NCBI GenBank assembly: GCA_019828545.1
Contig: JACVRA010000286.1
Coordinates: 93,166-157,165, forward strand
Source of the DNA: Paracamarosporium sp. OC-R06-R3
Taxonomy: Eukaryota; Ascomycota; Dothideomycetes; Pleosporales; Didymosphaeriaceae
Direction of reading: 5' to 3'
DNA: 64,000 nt
Positions 54,170 to 64,000 of the stretch are shown here, piece by piece. A program made the position numbers and the translations under genes. The notes under the pieces were generated by a model that did no database searches, was not told the DNA's origin, and worked only from the letters and a program-made list of their open reading frames with translations. Positions within the stretch are counted from its first letter, which is position 1, and each line of letters begins with the position of its first letter.

Positions 54170-56602
54170 TCATCGATCCCGATCAAGCTCTTCCTGACTT
54201 GACCGCCGCTGAAGGCCAGTAGCCCTTCCAACCGCTTCAAAACCCCGCCAGATTGCGGTGACGGCAGATGAGCTGACGTCTCTGACGGAGCTACTGAGCT
54301 CTCCACTTCGCTCCCGAGGAATCTCGCGTCCCTGCCCGTCTTCTTCCTCATTCCAATTGGATTCGACATCAGCCTCAATGTATCCAGCTGGGATGAACAA
54401 CGGTCGCGAAGCCGAGGGTGAATCGTTGCGGCTTAGAGCTGCCTGTGTCTGAACATCCTCTCCAAGTTCATCACTGGACGAGCCACCCAACTCTAGTCGT
54501 GATACAGCGCGATCATGATAGGACTGCGACAGGGACCGTACAACATCTCCTTTGCAGATAGGACAGGTTCGCCGTCGAGTGACTAGCCAGGGTGTGCTAC
54601 AGTACATTAGAAACTTGAAAGCTCATCTCCATGGCTTCACTTACATGCAATCCGCGTGGAACTCATGGCCACACGGCAAGCTCATCACTCGACTGATGCC
54701 ATCCACGTACTCTTCCAAACAGACCACACACTCTTTCTGCCGGCCACCATATTTGCGTCTCCAAGCGGCTAACCCCGATTCGCGCTTCTCCTCTTCGGGT
54801 GTCCGATGGTCTTGACGAACCGAAGACGATGTCGCTGGCACTTCAGACTCGGCTCGGGAACGAGGCCGCGAGCGAGACGATGCAGGCTGTGGTGACTCGT
54901 GTTGGAGAAGCGGAGTAGTTGGTGAAGAAGCGATCGGGGTCGCCGAAGCGCTACTGTCGCTGATTGTGTGATAGGTGCGGACAGGAAGGCGGTCGACGAG
55001 TGACTTGGGAGCTCGCCAGCGCCGACGCCGGATGCGAGAACGAAGGAGAAGAAGTGCATATACAACAGTTAAGGTGATAAGTGGACTGACGACTAGAACA
55101 AGCAACGTATCGAAGATTGGAGACGTGGACATATTCGTAGGGGTCAGTGTTACCCAAAGACCTTCATGTGGGCTGGTGAGTTCACCATCTTTGGTGGGTC
55201 TGCTCGTAGAAGGCGGGATGCTGCTTTCTTTCCCATCTTCGTGTGCTAAAGGCTCCTTCTCATCCATAAACTGACTGAGCCACCCCTTGGTCTTCTCTTC
55301 ATGGCTTTCCGCATATTCACCGCTGCTGGGCGTGACACTGCCGCCCTTGGTCTTATTTTCGGGCGTAGGACTCTGCTTCGAAGTTGTCGTAGATGACGAA
55401 GGGCTCGCAAGCATCGCGGGGTCGCGCCAGTCCTGTTCACCAATAATGAAACTCTCCGGGGCATGTGTGGTCATAACTTTCGCGGTCTCAGCCCTCGTCT
55501 TCACCTCACTTGCGTCTCCTTCAGCCGCCCAATTGAGTTTGCCGCTGTTTGGAGGCCTGCGAGTAGCGTCTTTTGGAGAAATACGATTCGAGGTCCTAAA
55601 GCCAAGGCCAGATAGAATGGTGCTAAGCCAGCCCCCTCTCCGCGAATCCTTAACCTGCTTTGATTCTGTAGGAGAAATGTCCGCTTGTTTCTTATGTTTC
55701 GGAACTCTTCTCGCGCTCTTCGACAAATTGAGTTTCGAAGTGTCTTCTGATGAGTTGTGCACGAGTTCTCCCGTAGGTAGTAGAGACGAAAGTAAGTGGG
55801 CGGTCGTATGCGATGTGAAGAGGGCTGGGATGGTGACGTTGGACGTGTCACCATGTGCATACATTTGTACAAGAGCTCCTCCGCGCTGATTGTCGCCAAC
55901 AATCAGCGCCACTCCGCCTCGTTTCTGGGCCCATTTTACTTTCTCTAAAAAGCCACATCCACCTCGTTTCAGCAACACGACTTTGCCTGCGATCTCCGCA
56001 CTCTGTTGAAGAGATTCGATGTCAGCGTGTTCTGGCATCTTTCCAATGCGGTACTTGGTGATCTGCGAGAGCGGTAGCCGCGGCTGCAGGTGATCGTCTG
56101 TCCCGTCGTCGTTGGCGACGGACCTCTCGGCGACGTCGACGGCCCCATGTGGCTGCTTCGTCAGTGGATTGTTGCGATGCTCCGATGCATCCATAGCCTC
56201 ATGCTCAGCTCCAGAGGAAGCCGAAAGCGTATCCTCGGCTCCGTCCCAGCCTGGCACATCGCTACAGCCCAGCTCGCCGCCGTTCCCCATGGCTTCGTCT
56301 CCGAACCCACTTCCGATCCATAGGGGGCCGCTCAAGCTATTGGAAGGCAGCGAGGGTCCAAAGGCAGCAGGTCGAGCGAGGAAGAAGGTGGAGTTGTCGT
56401 CGGTAAGACTGATTATCGCGGATGGGGGAAACAGCGAGCCTGGAGATGTGAAGGAGAACAAGGCCTTGAATCCGCTCTTTTGCTTAGCAGGCACCGCACC
56501 GCTACGCACTTGGTCGTTTTGCGAGCCAAATACCAGGTACAGTAGCAGTGTGATGGTGATCAGGCTGGTGGCTAGCGAGAGGAGTAGCCGAAGCGGGCGC
56601 AT
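54170..56602 (-). CDS. PA-TM-RING-type membrane E3 ubiquitin ligase
   Basis: Exons 56602-54645 and 54596-54170 give 794 aa. The intron falls inside the RING and joins HADC to ITPW. A signal anchor comes first (LRLLLSLATSLITITLLLYLVF, residues 4-25). A protease-associated domain follows in the lumen (GKVVLLKRGGCGFLEKVKWAQ, about 205-225; ALIVGDN). After a disordered region a second membrane helix appears (TLLVLVVSPLITLTVVYALLLL, about 496-518), then a basic stop-transfer RSRIRRRRWR. The RING-H2 finger is CVVCLEEYVDGISRVMSLPC, GHEFHADC, CPICKG. This is the layout of endosomal/vacuolar PA-TM-RING ligases. The start at 56602 is chosen because the anchor follows it directly; the frame is open upstream to 57064 without conserved content. 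Confidence 0.88.
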
Positions 56603-57942
56603 GTTGGGTGTCGGCGATCGACGGCGTTGTGCGGCAGGGTCGAGGACAGCAAGAGATGCTGGAACTCTAGAGTCGTACACGCATCCGGCAGACGTGTTTT
56701 GGGGCTGCGGACAGCGCGTGGGCGCGGTGCAGGGCGGTCGCAGGACAACACGCGGGCACGTCGATGATGCGGTAATGTGACGCGCGGGGATGGCGTCTGA
56801 CGGCGAAGGGTGGTGCGGATACGAAGAGGCCAACTCGCAGCAACGCAGACGAGGAACGAGGAACGACGGGGGGCAGAAGGCGGCAAGAGCGCGGAAGCAG
56901 AGGCGTGAGGATGCAGAAGACACACGGCAAGAAAGCCCGTGGTGTTGCTCTCTGGTGACCGTTGGGCTTCTCCGCCGCCGCCGCCGCCTGCCCGCAACCA
57001 CAACCCCATGCGCGCTAAGTCTTCGGCCTGCACGTTTTCTGTCACACTTCACCATCCGCCGCATCTAGACACGCCTGTGTCTCCATCGGCCCCTCCTGTC
57101 GTTTGTCGGTTTCTCTGGCGTGGCTGTTGTTGTACAACACGTGATCCTCGGCCTCGTGCCTAGGCCTGATTTGCACGCTCCAGATTCCCCGTCTTTTGCA
57201 ACATGCCTATGCCTTCGGGTCATGTGCACGGGGAACCCTTCATGGAGAACCGTACCCTCTCCGGAAGCAGCTTGGAGCAGCGAGACATTTTCCAGCGAGG
57301 CGTAGTCCCACATGTAACCTCGACCAACCCTGCCACGGTTCGGTGCTGAACACTCCCCTTTCGATATCTCCACAAATGGCATTGCAACCTGTAGAAAAAA
57401 TAATGCAAAGACCACTCTCACTCATTGTGGAACCCGCTTGGAAAATTCTCAATAGTGGAGGCATCGTTTGAAGTCTGTGTTCTACAGCGCTCTGCTTGAT
57501 CACATGTTGCTCTTTGACAACACAACGGCCGACAGAACTTTGAGTTTTGTCCCCTGCTTCATTCTTCCCACGTTATCGTGTTTGAAACTCGAATGCGGCA
57601 TGGGGAAAGCGCCCACCCGCCCGTGGATGGTTCCTCGTTCCTACTCCATGGCTATCACCTCTCCTTCCACGTTTCGTTGCGTCATGTTGCCATTCTTTTC
57701 GCCTCTGGTCGCTGCTCTCTCCCCCTCTCAACTTTTTGTCCCTATCTTTGTCTAGCAAAGCATACATCTAGCCTCTATCCTATACCTACATTCGTCGCAC
57801 CTACATCCTAGCCCTTCGCTATCGTCCCATTCTTGTCGTTCTGTTTAGCCTGTTTCTACCTCAAAAACACAACGTCTCAGACGTTTGCGTCACCAGACCT
57901 CACCATAACTATTAGTATTCAATCCTTCGTAATCCGCCCGCG
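56603..57942. other. divergent promoter region of the RING ligase and aquaporin genes
   Basis: No firm gene. CT-rich toward the aquaporin start (about 57640-57900), as in fungal 5' leaders. Confidence 0.5.
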
Positions 57943-59381
57943 ATGAATGTCAACAGGGCCGCCGACAGCTTCATGGTCTTTCCGGGAATGAAGCCGACCT
58001 ATACTGAAGACCCATACCACCCTGGTGAGAGGCGCCTCCCAGGCTTCTCATGGCTTCCAAACAGAGTTCGTCATCTGTTCATCTCGATGCTGGGCGAGTT
58101 TGTTGGCACTGCCCTGTTCCTCACTTTTGCTTTTGCTGCCACTCAGGTTGCGAACACGCCTCCTAATGAGACGGTCGACAGCCCCGCAAGTACATCGACC
58201 CTACTGTACATTTCCTTGGCTTTCGGATTTTCTTTGCTTGTCAACGTATGGATCTTTTTCCGCATCAGCGGAGGACTCTTCAATCCAGCCGTGCGTAGCC
58301 ACAGTAACCATCACATCGACTCCGCTAATTCCTGCATAGGTGTCGGTGGCTTTGGCTCTGGTCGGTGCCGTCGGTTGGGGCAAGGCGTTTCTGCTCATTC
58401 TCGCTCAAATCGTAGGAGCTATCGCCGCAGCTGCAGTGGTATCAGGTCTGCTTCCGGGTCCTCTGGCAGTTCGAACGACACTAAGTGATGGTGTCTCGGT
58501 CACGCGAGGCGTGTTCATCGAAGCGCTTTGTACCGCTGAGCTTATATTCGCCATCTTCATGTTGGCTGCAGAGAAACACCGGGCTACGTTCCTTGCTCCT
58601 ATTGGTATCGGCCTTGCCCTTTTTATCGCCGAGTTAGCTGGTGAGCCAATTGCATAGAGCTTTAGGTACATGATACTGACGTAGATAGCTGTATTCTTCA
58701 CTGGAGGCTCATTGAATCCGGCTCGGTCCTTCGGTCCTGATGTCGTTCTCGGGAAGTTTGACGGATATCACTGGGTCTACTGGGTTGGGCCTCTCATCGG
58801 GGCTATTATTGCCGTGCTATTCTACCGCTTGATTAAATTCCTAGAGTACGAGACAGCGAACCCTGGTGCTGACAGTGATGGACGCGAAACGCGCTACGAT
58901 GACCCCTATGCTGAGGAAGAGGGCGAAGGTTCTCGGCGAAGTAAGTTGCACACTCCCTTGTGATTGTGGGAACTGTGCTCATGCTAATAGGGTCTTAGGG
59001 CGTGTCATTACCGACGGCACCAATGAATCCGAATTCTTGTCTCCCTTGCACGCTTTGAACAGGCCAGTTTCTAAGTTGCACAAAATGAAACTTCCCCGCT
59101 ATAAGCCGGACGGGAACAAGTCGGATGAGGCTGGTACGATTTCGTTGTCAGATCTGCCCAATAAGCCTCCTGCGACCTTCCGACATGGCAGCGATGGCCA
59201 TCACTCTATCGACCACCCTAACGAACGTCCCCGCGCTCAGCACCTCCCAAGTTCCTACTCGGCGCGCTCACGCTCACAGCCCCATATTGAGTCGCAGTAT
59301 GAGGAAACTTCGGAACAGAGCTATCGCAGTGGTCCAAGCGTGGAAACAGGAGACTCAGACACCTCGAGGTCTTGTTCCTGA
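57943..59381 (+). CDS. aquaporin (MIP family)
   Basis: Exons 57943-58290, 58340-58640, 58689-58940 and 58999-59381 give 427 aa. Two half-pore signatures are present: [12 protein letters not shown] (NPA at residues 114-116) and [13 protein letters not shown] (NPA at 226-228). The first intron lies exactly after the first NPA codon. Six membrane helices are visible. The short first loops and the NPARSFGP motif suit the water-type branch more than aquaglyceroporins. The protein has a 40-residue N-terminal tail and a long, polar C-terminal tail (about 180 residues, Ser/His/Pro-rich), probably cytosolic and regulatory. Selectivity cannot be settled from sequence alone. Confidence 0.9.
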
Positions 59382-59839
59382 CATGAGGACGCATCGATTG
59401 ATCCCGAGTGTATCGAAGGTTATCTGTACTACCCACTTTGTTGGTTGCCGCACTTTGTGCTTCATGCCTGTTTCTGCCCTTCCTGAGGGTTTTGTGCAAA
59501 AAGTGGTGCAATGAGCCTGTTGCTTCAAGACGAACGCTTTCCGTGTCCTCAAGGGTTGTTCGATGCGATTACAATAAACTGTCAATATGGATGTTTCTTT
59601 ACGTCAGTCCGATTCACTTCAACCTTGGGGTTTTATGTATGCAGCTACCAACCGTCTACCGTTATCATTATGTACTCCCACTGTTCCCTGCGCTTTACTT
59701 TTCTTTCTGATATAGTAACACAGCAAAGTGGTGAAGTTAAACATGCAATGTGTGCATCTTATGTGTATTGTATACAGGTTTTTTTGTTTCTCAATCCCTG
59801 ACTAACATTGCAGCGAGCGCCAATTTGCTTAATCTCCCA
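59382..59839. other. convergent intergenic region
   Basis: Between the aquaporin (+) and the SGNH hydrolase (-). No feature apart from weak ORFs. Confidence 0.5.
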
Positions 59840-61194
59840 TCATGCAAAAGCCTCCAGTGGGAATGCGTTTGCCATAGCCTGGTATCCAGCCACGTTCGGA
59901 TGCAGTCCATCACCTCCGTTGTACTTGGTGTCCATCTTCGTCGGATCTCCTTTGTTCTCAATTGCGCCAGCAAAATCGACAACAAAGTCAAAGTTCCCCT
60001 TTGCCTTCACGAAATCATTGACTTGCTTCCGAGCACTCTCATGCTGAGCACTATAGTAGCTATTCCCTCCAAAAGGCGTAATTGTTCCACCAATTGTCAC
60101 CAGCCCAGCTTTCTTAGCATCAGCCGTGATCTGCTTATATGCGTTTGTCAGGGAGCCTGCAGATGCACCGGCGCCGATGTCATTGACTCCTTCGAAAATC
60201 ATGACATATTTCACCCCCGGCTGCTCGAGGGCGTCGCGTTTATATCGGGACAAGGCAGTGGGGCCGAGACCCCCAGAGAGTACACAGTTGCCGCCTGCTG
60301 CTTGGTTACTGATAGCGATGTTAGTGCGGTTGCTACTCTGGAGGCGGGCGAAGAGGAGGTCGGGCCAACGGTTGTTCTTATTGTCGTCAGAGCCGCGGCC
60401 GTCGGTAATGGAGTCTCCGATTATGATGAGAGAGGTGGTAGTAGTAGGGACGTAGGCGTGGACTGCGGAGACGAAGTACCTGGTGTTGTTCAGCGCATAT
60501 GGCTTGATTGACGATACAAGATGCAATGAAAGAGAGGGAAAAACTTACCAGTGTACACTGCTTGTTCCACTGAGTGTCGTTGAATTCACCGCATTTCCCT
60601 TAACGAACCAACTTGTCGTCCGACTACCCGGGTGCCCGGTAATACTGCTGCCGCTCTGACCTGCCTGGCTGTACAAGCTGACAGTGATAACTTGCTGTGG
60701 CTTGATTTCAAAGTCGATCTCGTCGCTGACGACGACTTGCCCTCTCGGTACTGTGAAAGATGCCTTTCCGCCGACAGTAATCGCCGCAAGGGGAGAGGCT
60801 TCGATCCCGGACACGCCTGCTGCACCGCCAGTGGGTAGGCCAACTGAGGCTGCGGTAATGGGAAGATCGGATCCTCCAAAAGTGTTTGAGATGGCGATTT
60901 TGATCTTCGGGGCGCCGACTGACATGTGGAGCGTTTGGCGGAGTGTGGCATCCTTGATAACACCACCAGAAGTCTCAAATAAATTTTAGGAACAATGTAT
61001 ATATCAAACGTCTCAGCTTGACTCACGAATTGTGATGGAGGCATGTTGTTGGATTCGACAAGCTGGGGCATGCTTGTCCATGTTGTAACCCAGTGATTTC
61101 CATCTTGGCGTTTATCGAGTACACGAGCGTTTAGTGGTGAGAAGAAAAGTGCGAACGTCGCAAGAGCGACTGGGAATAGTGAAGGGCTTATCAT
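59840..61194 (-). CDS. secreted SGNH/GDSL hydrolase
   Basis: Exons 61194-61027, 60973-60549 and 60479-59840 give 410 aa. A signal peptide (MISPSLFPVALATFALFFSPLNA) leads to a probable Kex2-like site (DKR). The N-terminal beta-rich part (about residues 30-198) has TLRQTLHMSVGAPKIKI. The SGNH catalytic domain follows with block I IIIGDSITDGRG (Ser 221), block III FEGVNDIG with the oxyanion Asn, and block V GDGLHPNVAGY (Asp 388, His 391). This two-part layout is common in fungal secreted esterases acting on acetylated polysaccharides or lipids; the substrate is not known. Acceptor choice for intron 1 (60974) gives an in-frame join and is the least certain part. Confidence 0.88.
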
Positions 61195-61898
61195 ACTGAC
61201 TCGCGCGTTAGGAACGTCTATTCACATTCGAGAATACTGGAGAGACCAGCACTATATATATGGCTATCCATCATGTGGGCTCGTCCGACACTTCAATGTG
61301 GGGAAGTTTAGAGAGCCGCGATCCGATATTGATATTGCTCCACAATTCGCATAGAGCGACTAATATATGTCGAGAAGATGTAGCGATCCGCACCATGTTC
61401 GAGGCTAATTAATATGACGATTCCAAGTATAACGTTCCTAACCGGTCGCAGGTAGCGCACTTGGCTCCCATTGGAACCGGAACTCCATTTGCCCAGAGAA
61501 ATAGCCGGATTGAGTACCGGTTCCTTGGACGGCAGAAAGCTTGAGTGCAGCGCTTTGAATATTGTCATTGCAGGGCGCACGTCTACACGCTTTTCACTTG
61601 TCCACTTTCAGTAGCTAGCCACAGCTCTGTTGTGGTGCCAAGTAATGAACTATCCTCGATGTGTATGTACGAGTGCATACTTTGCGCTCCCAAGTGAACA
61701 CCTCAGTCAATCAGACTTGCTCTCTTTGAGGCTACTAGTGAAAACCAAAGAGAATCTAAGTCGTGTCTTTGATGTGGTTTCTGATGCTGAAAATGATTAA
61801 ATGAGTGAAAGTGAATGATACTTTTGTATACCATAAAGCTATGCCTAAAACAGATAATTCTATATCGTATAATGATTTTGTCCATGGCTGAACTTATG
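61195..61898. other. intergenic region
   Basis: Between two minus-strand genes. AT-rich; nothing recognised. Confidence 0.5.
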
Positions 61899-63419
61899 CT
61901 AATAAACTGGTAGTGTTGGCAATAATTGCTCCTCCGTGTTTGCACTTCTTGCCTCTTCGAGGGCCTCCCCTCCAAAAGCCTTTTCGTTCTGCTCATCCTT
62001 CCCTGACCTGCCCAAGACACTCATTTCACTCGACTCTCCCGAGTTACTATGGTCACGGTCGCTCGAGATATGCATCCAGCTTCGTAATGCTCTTCGTTTC
62101 GGGATAGGATTGGCGTTCATATTGTTCGCTCCTAGATTAGGTACAGTCGTCATTCGTGAGCGGAATCGCGAGGAGATGGTTGAGAAGAAATCCTCGGGTA
62201 GGATGCGCACAAACAGCATTCGGACCGCGGGTAAGGAGACACAGACAAAACAGCAGGCGAGTTCGATCTCCGTCCATACGGTTATGGGAACGTAGTCCCA
62301 CGTAGGATCTATTGTGGTTTTGAAGGTGAGCAAAGAATGCAGACGAACAACAGTAGCGATGCAACCACTTTCTTCTGTTAGTTGCGATTCCTTCCTGACG
62401 TGACTTGTAGAGAGAAACGTACAGTGTTCCGATAGCGAACATGAAGCCCACAGCCAATTTGCGGTATAACCTCATATTCAAATTCCAAATGCACATTAAT
62501 GGAAAAATCAAAAGAGCAACATCCTGAGCAATCGCTGATGCGCTGTTCGCGTACGCAATCGCGTTGATATCTAGACACTTGGCATGCTTGATGTCGCGGT
62601 CCCAAAACGCCCTAACAGGCATACAGTTAAACACTGTAAGAAAGATGAGAACCAAAGTATTGACTGCAATCCATGCTAAGAGTATCAAGGACCCTAGACG
62701 AGCATGCTGCGTTTGGAAGATCTCGTGGTAGAACAATGTTAAAGAAATTTTGGTGAGCCCAAGCACAAAGGTGTACGTTATCCACGCAACGTAGAAAAAC
62801 CGTAGATTTTCGAACAACTGTCCCTGTCGTAGATTCCAAAGATGGTCGCCAAAGCCTATGCCAGCCATCTTCAGCACGAGTCCTAATGGAACCGCCGTAA
62901 GTAGCATTGCTGTAACCACAACATAGTCATCGAAGGCAAATCGTCGTGATGCGATTCTACCGACGACCCGGAGGAGGACAAAAATAGCTGCAATGCTATA
63001 GCAGGCGATTGTATAGACGTAGACATCATGTTGCTTTGACTCGTTGGGGAGATGGCAGAGGTTTTGTCGAACTTTTGCTGTATCCAGGCTGTCGGCCATT
63101 GTGCAATTTGCCAACATACAGGCGGATAGTGTGTACGCGAGTTCGGTATTTTGGCATTGGCATTCGTAATCGTCGAGGGCGCAACCACTGGGTGGCACAG
63201 TGAGAAAAAGGCAGGTCAGCTAGGGATAATATCAGTTTGGAGTCGCGTTGAGGATGTCGAATACATGAAGATATCTAAAGTACTCACACCACAAGGCGGT
63301 ATGTCGTCAATTGACAATGCCCGGAGCTCGATTCTGCTAAAAGTACCATTGAGCATAGTAACATAAGCGCTACTCCGCCAAACACACAGTATAACAGCGA
63401 ACAGGCTTCGTAGTTCCAT
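61899..63419 (-). CDS. CFEM-domain seven-helix protein (Pth11-like receptor type)
   Basis: Exons 63419-63288, 63219-62423 and 62367-61899 give 465 aa. A signal peptide (MELRSLFAVILCVWRSSAYV) comes first. A CFEM domain (about residues 42-94) has the eight-Cys pattern split by intron 1: DIPPCG joins LTCLFLTVPPSGCALDDY, then ECQC, SACMLANC and LC. Seven membrane helices follow, with the fungal rhodopsin-like segments RRFAFDDYVVV, FYHEIF and CMPVRAFWD. A cytosolic, Ser/Glu-rich tail ends the protein. Such proteins occur on the fungal surface and, in plant-infecting species, some serve in surface sensing; the ligand is unknown. The intron 1 acceptor at 63220 was chosen because it alone completes the CFEM cysteines in frame. 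Confidence 0.88.
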
Positions 63420-64000
63420 CTCTTCGATCACATTAATGCGGTTACACTGCCGGGATACTAAAGCAAGAAAGAACGATTAAACGAAGAACCATGCAGGGGG
63501 GATCGTTTTATGTACATAAACATGCTGACGGAGTCTCGGGACCTTGCAGCCACATGGCGCAAACCTTGTTTTGGATCAAATGTTGCGCATTAAGTTCGTG
63601 ATGCACAGAGTTGTTGGACAAATTATGTGAACCGGATGTAGAAGCGGTCTTTAAAACTAGAGTACGCTACAAATTTAAGGTTTACATAGCATATGGCAAA
63701 AAGCGCCAGATCTCTGGGCGAATATCGGCAGTCGGACGGAAATAGTACGAGATCTTCGACTAGGAATTTAGTTCTTTGGAAACAGAAACTAATCCGGGAC
63801 TCAACGTTTGACGACGTATGATTGTATCGCTGGCCTTTAAAGGCCCAAAACATTAAATTGTGTGTCTTGCCTCCGCTGTTATTTTAGGAAGTTTAATCTT
63901 ATTACCCAGTAGCTCTGTTTGCTTCATCGCCTTCACATTCTATCCGTGAAGTATCTTCAAATTCCTTACTTGTTGAATGGACTCTAGCTAGCTGAGCATT
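63420..64000. other. right-edge region
   Basis: Upstream of the CFEM gene. One weak minus-strand ORF (63623-63853) without recognisable character; otherwise empty to the window edge. Confidence 0.45.

Noticed and set aside
56603..57064. 154-residue N-terminal extension of the RING ligase
   Set aside because: Arg/Pro-rich without conserved content and placed before a signal anchor that works best at the N-terminus.

Overview
This is a window from the nuclear genome of a filamentous ascomycete (Pezizomycotina). I infer this from short GT-AG introns (about 45-75 nt, some up to about 200 nt) with CTGAC/CTAAC-like branch sites, and from fungal-specific families: a Zn2Cys6 regulator, a CFEM seven-helix protein, a DUF3632-like and a DUF2457-like protein, an RNAi-type RNA-dependent RNA polymerase, Elp6, D-lactate dehydrogenase (cytochrome) and a secreted RNase N1/T1. 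A Dothideomycete-like origin would fit, but the sequence alone does not prove it. Exon models were built by hand and checked for splice sites, phase and an open frame to the stop; none has transcript support.

Layout. 1.5-3.9 kb (+): Zn2Cys6 sugar-type regulator. 5.1-6.5 kb (-): unknown Q/H-rich protein. 8.4-9.3 kb (+): unknown S/R-rich protein. 9.9-11.0 kb (-): Elongator subunit Elp6. 13.5-14.0 kb (+): small Cys-rich protein. 14.4-17.9 kb (-): RNA-dependent RNA polymerase. 18.4-22.3 kb (-): ten-exon helical/coiled-coil protein of unknown function. 22.9 kb: assembly gap between a G run and a C run. 23.6-25.7 kb (+): ten-exon mitochondrial D-lactate dehydrogenase. 25.8-26.5 kb (-): N-truncated kinase-like ORF. 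28.1-31.8 kb (+): GNAT acetyltransferase and an F-box protein.

32-45 kb is an accessory-looking stretch, AT-rich in part. It holds an intron-containing tRNA (anticodon AGC), a direct repeat pair (32.46 and 35.94 kb), a 411-bp nested inverted-repeat element (33.54-33.95 kb), an F-box/ankyrin gene with about 15 near-identical repeats that breaks off next to one repeat copy, an F-box-like relic, a DUF3632-like gene, a three-exon secreted RNase N1/T1, a 3-beta-HSD-like reductase, a cytochrome P450 fragment and an ankyrin pseudogene with three stops and two frameshifts.

45.7-63.4 kb returns to conserved genes: a DUF2457-like acidic protein (-), mitochondrial elongation factor G (-), a PA-TM-RING ubiquitin ligase (-), an aquaporin (+), a secreted SGNH hydrolase (-) and a CFEM/seven-helix Pth11-like receptor (-). 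I see no biosynthetic cluster and no clear new multi-gene system. The most unusual signals are the nested inverted-repeat element, the repeat-flanked F-box/ankyrin locus, and the tRNA that combines a proline-like body with alanine identity elements.
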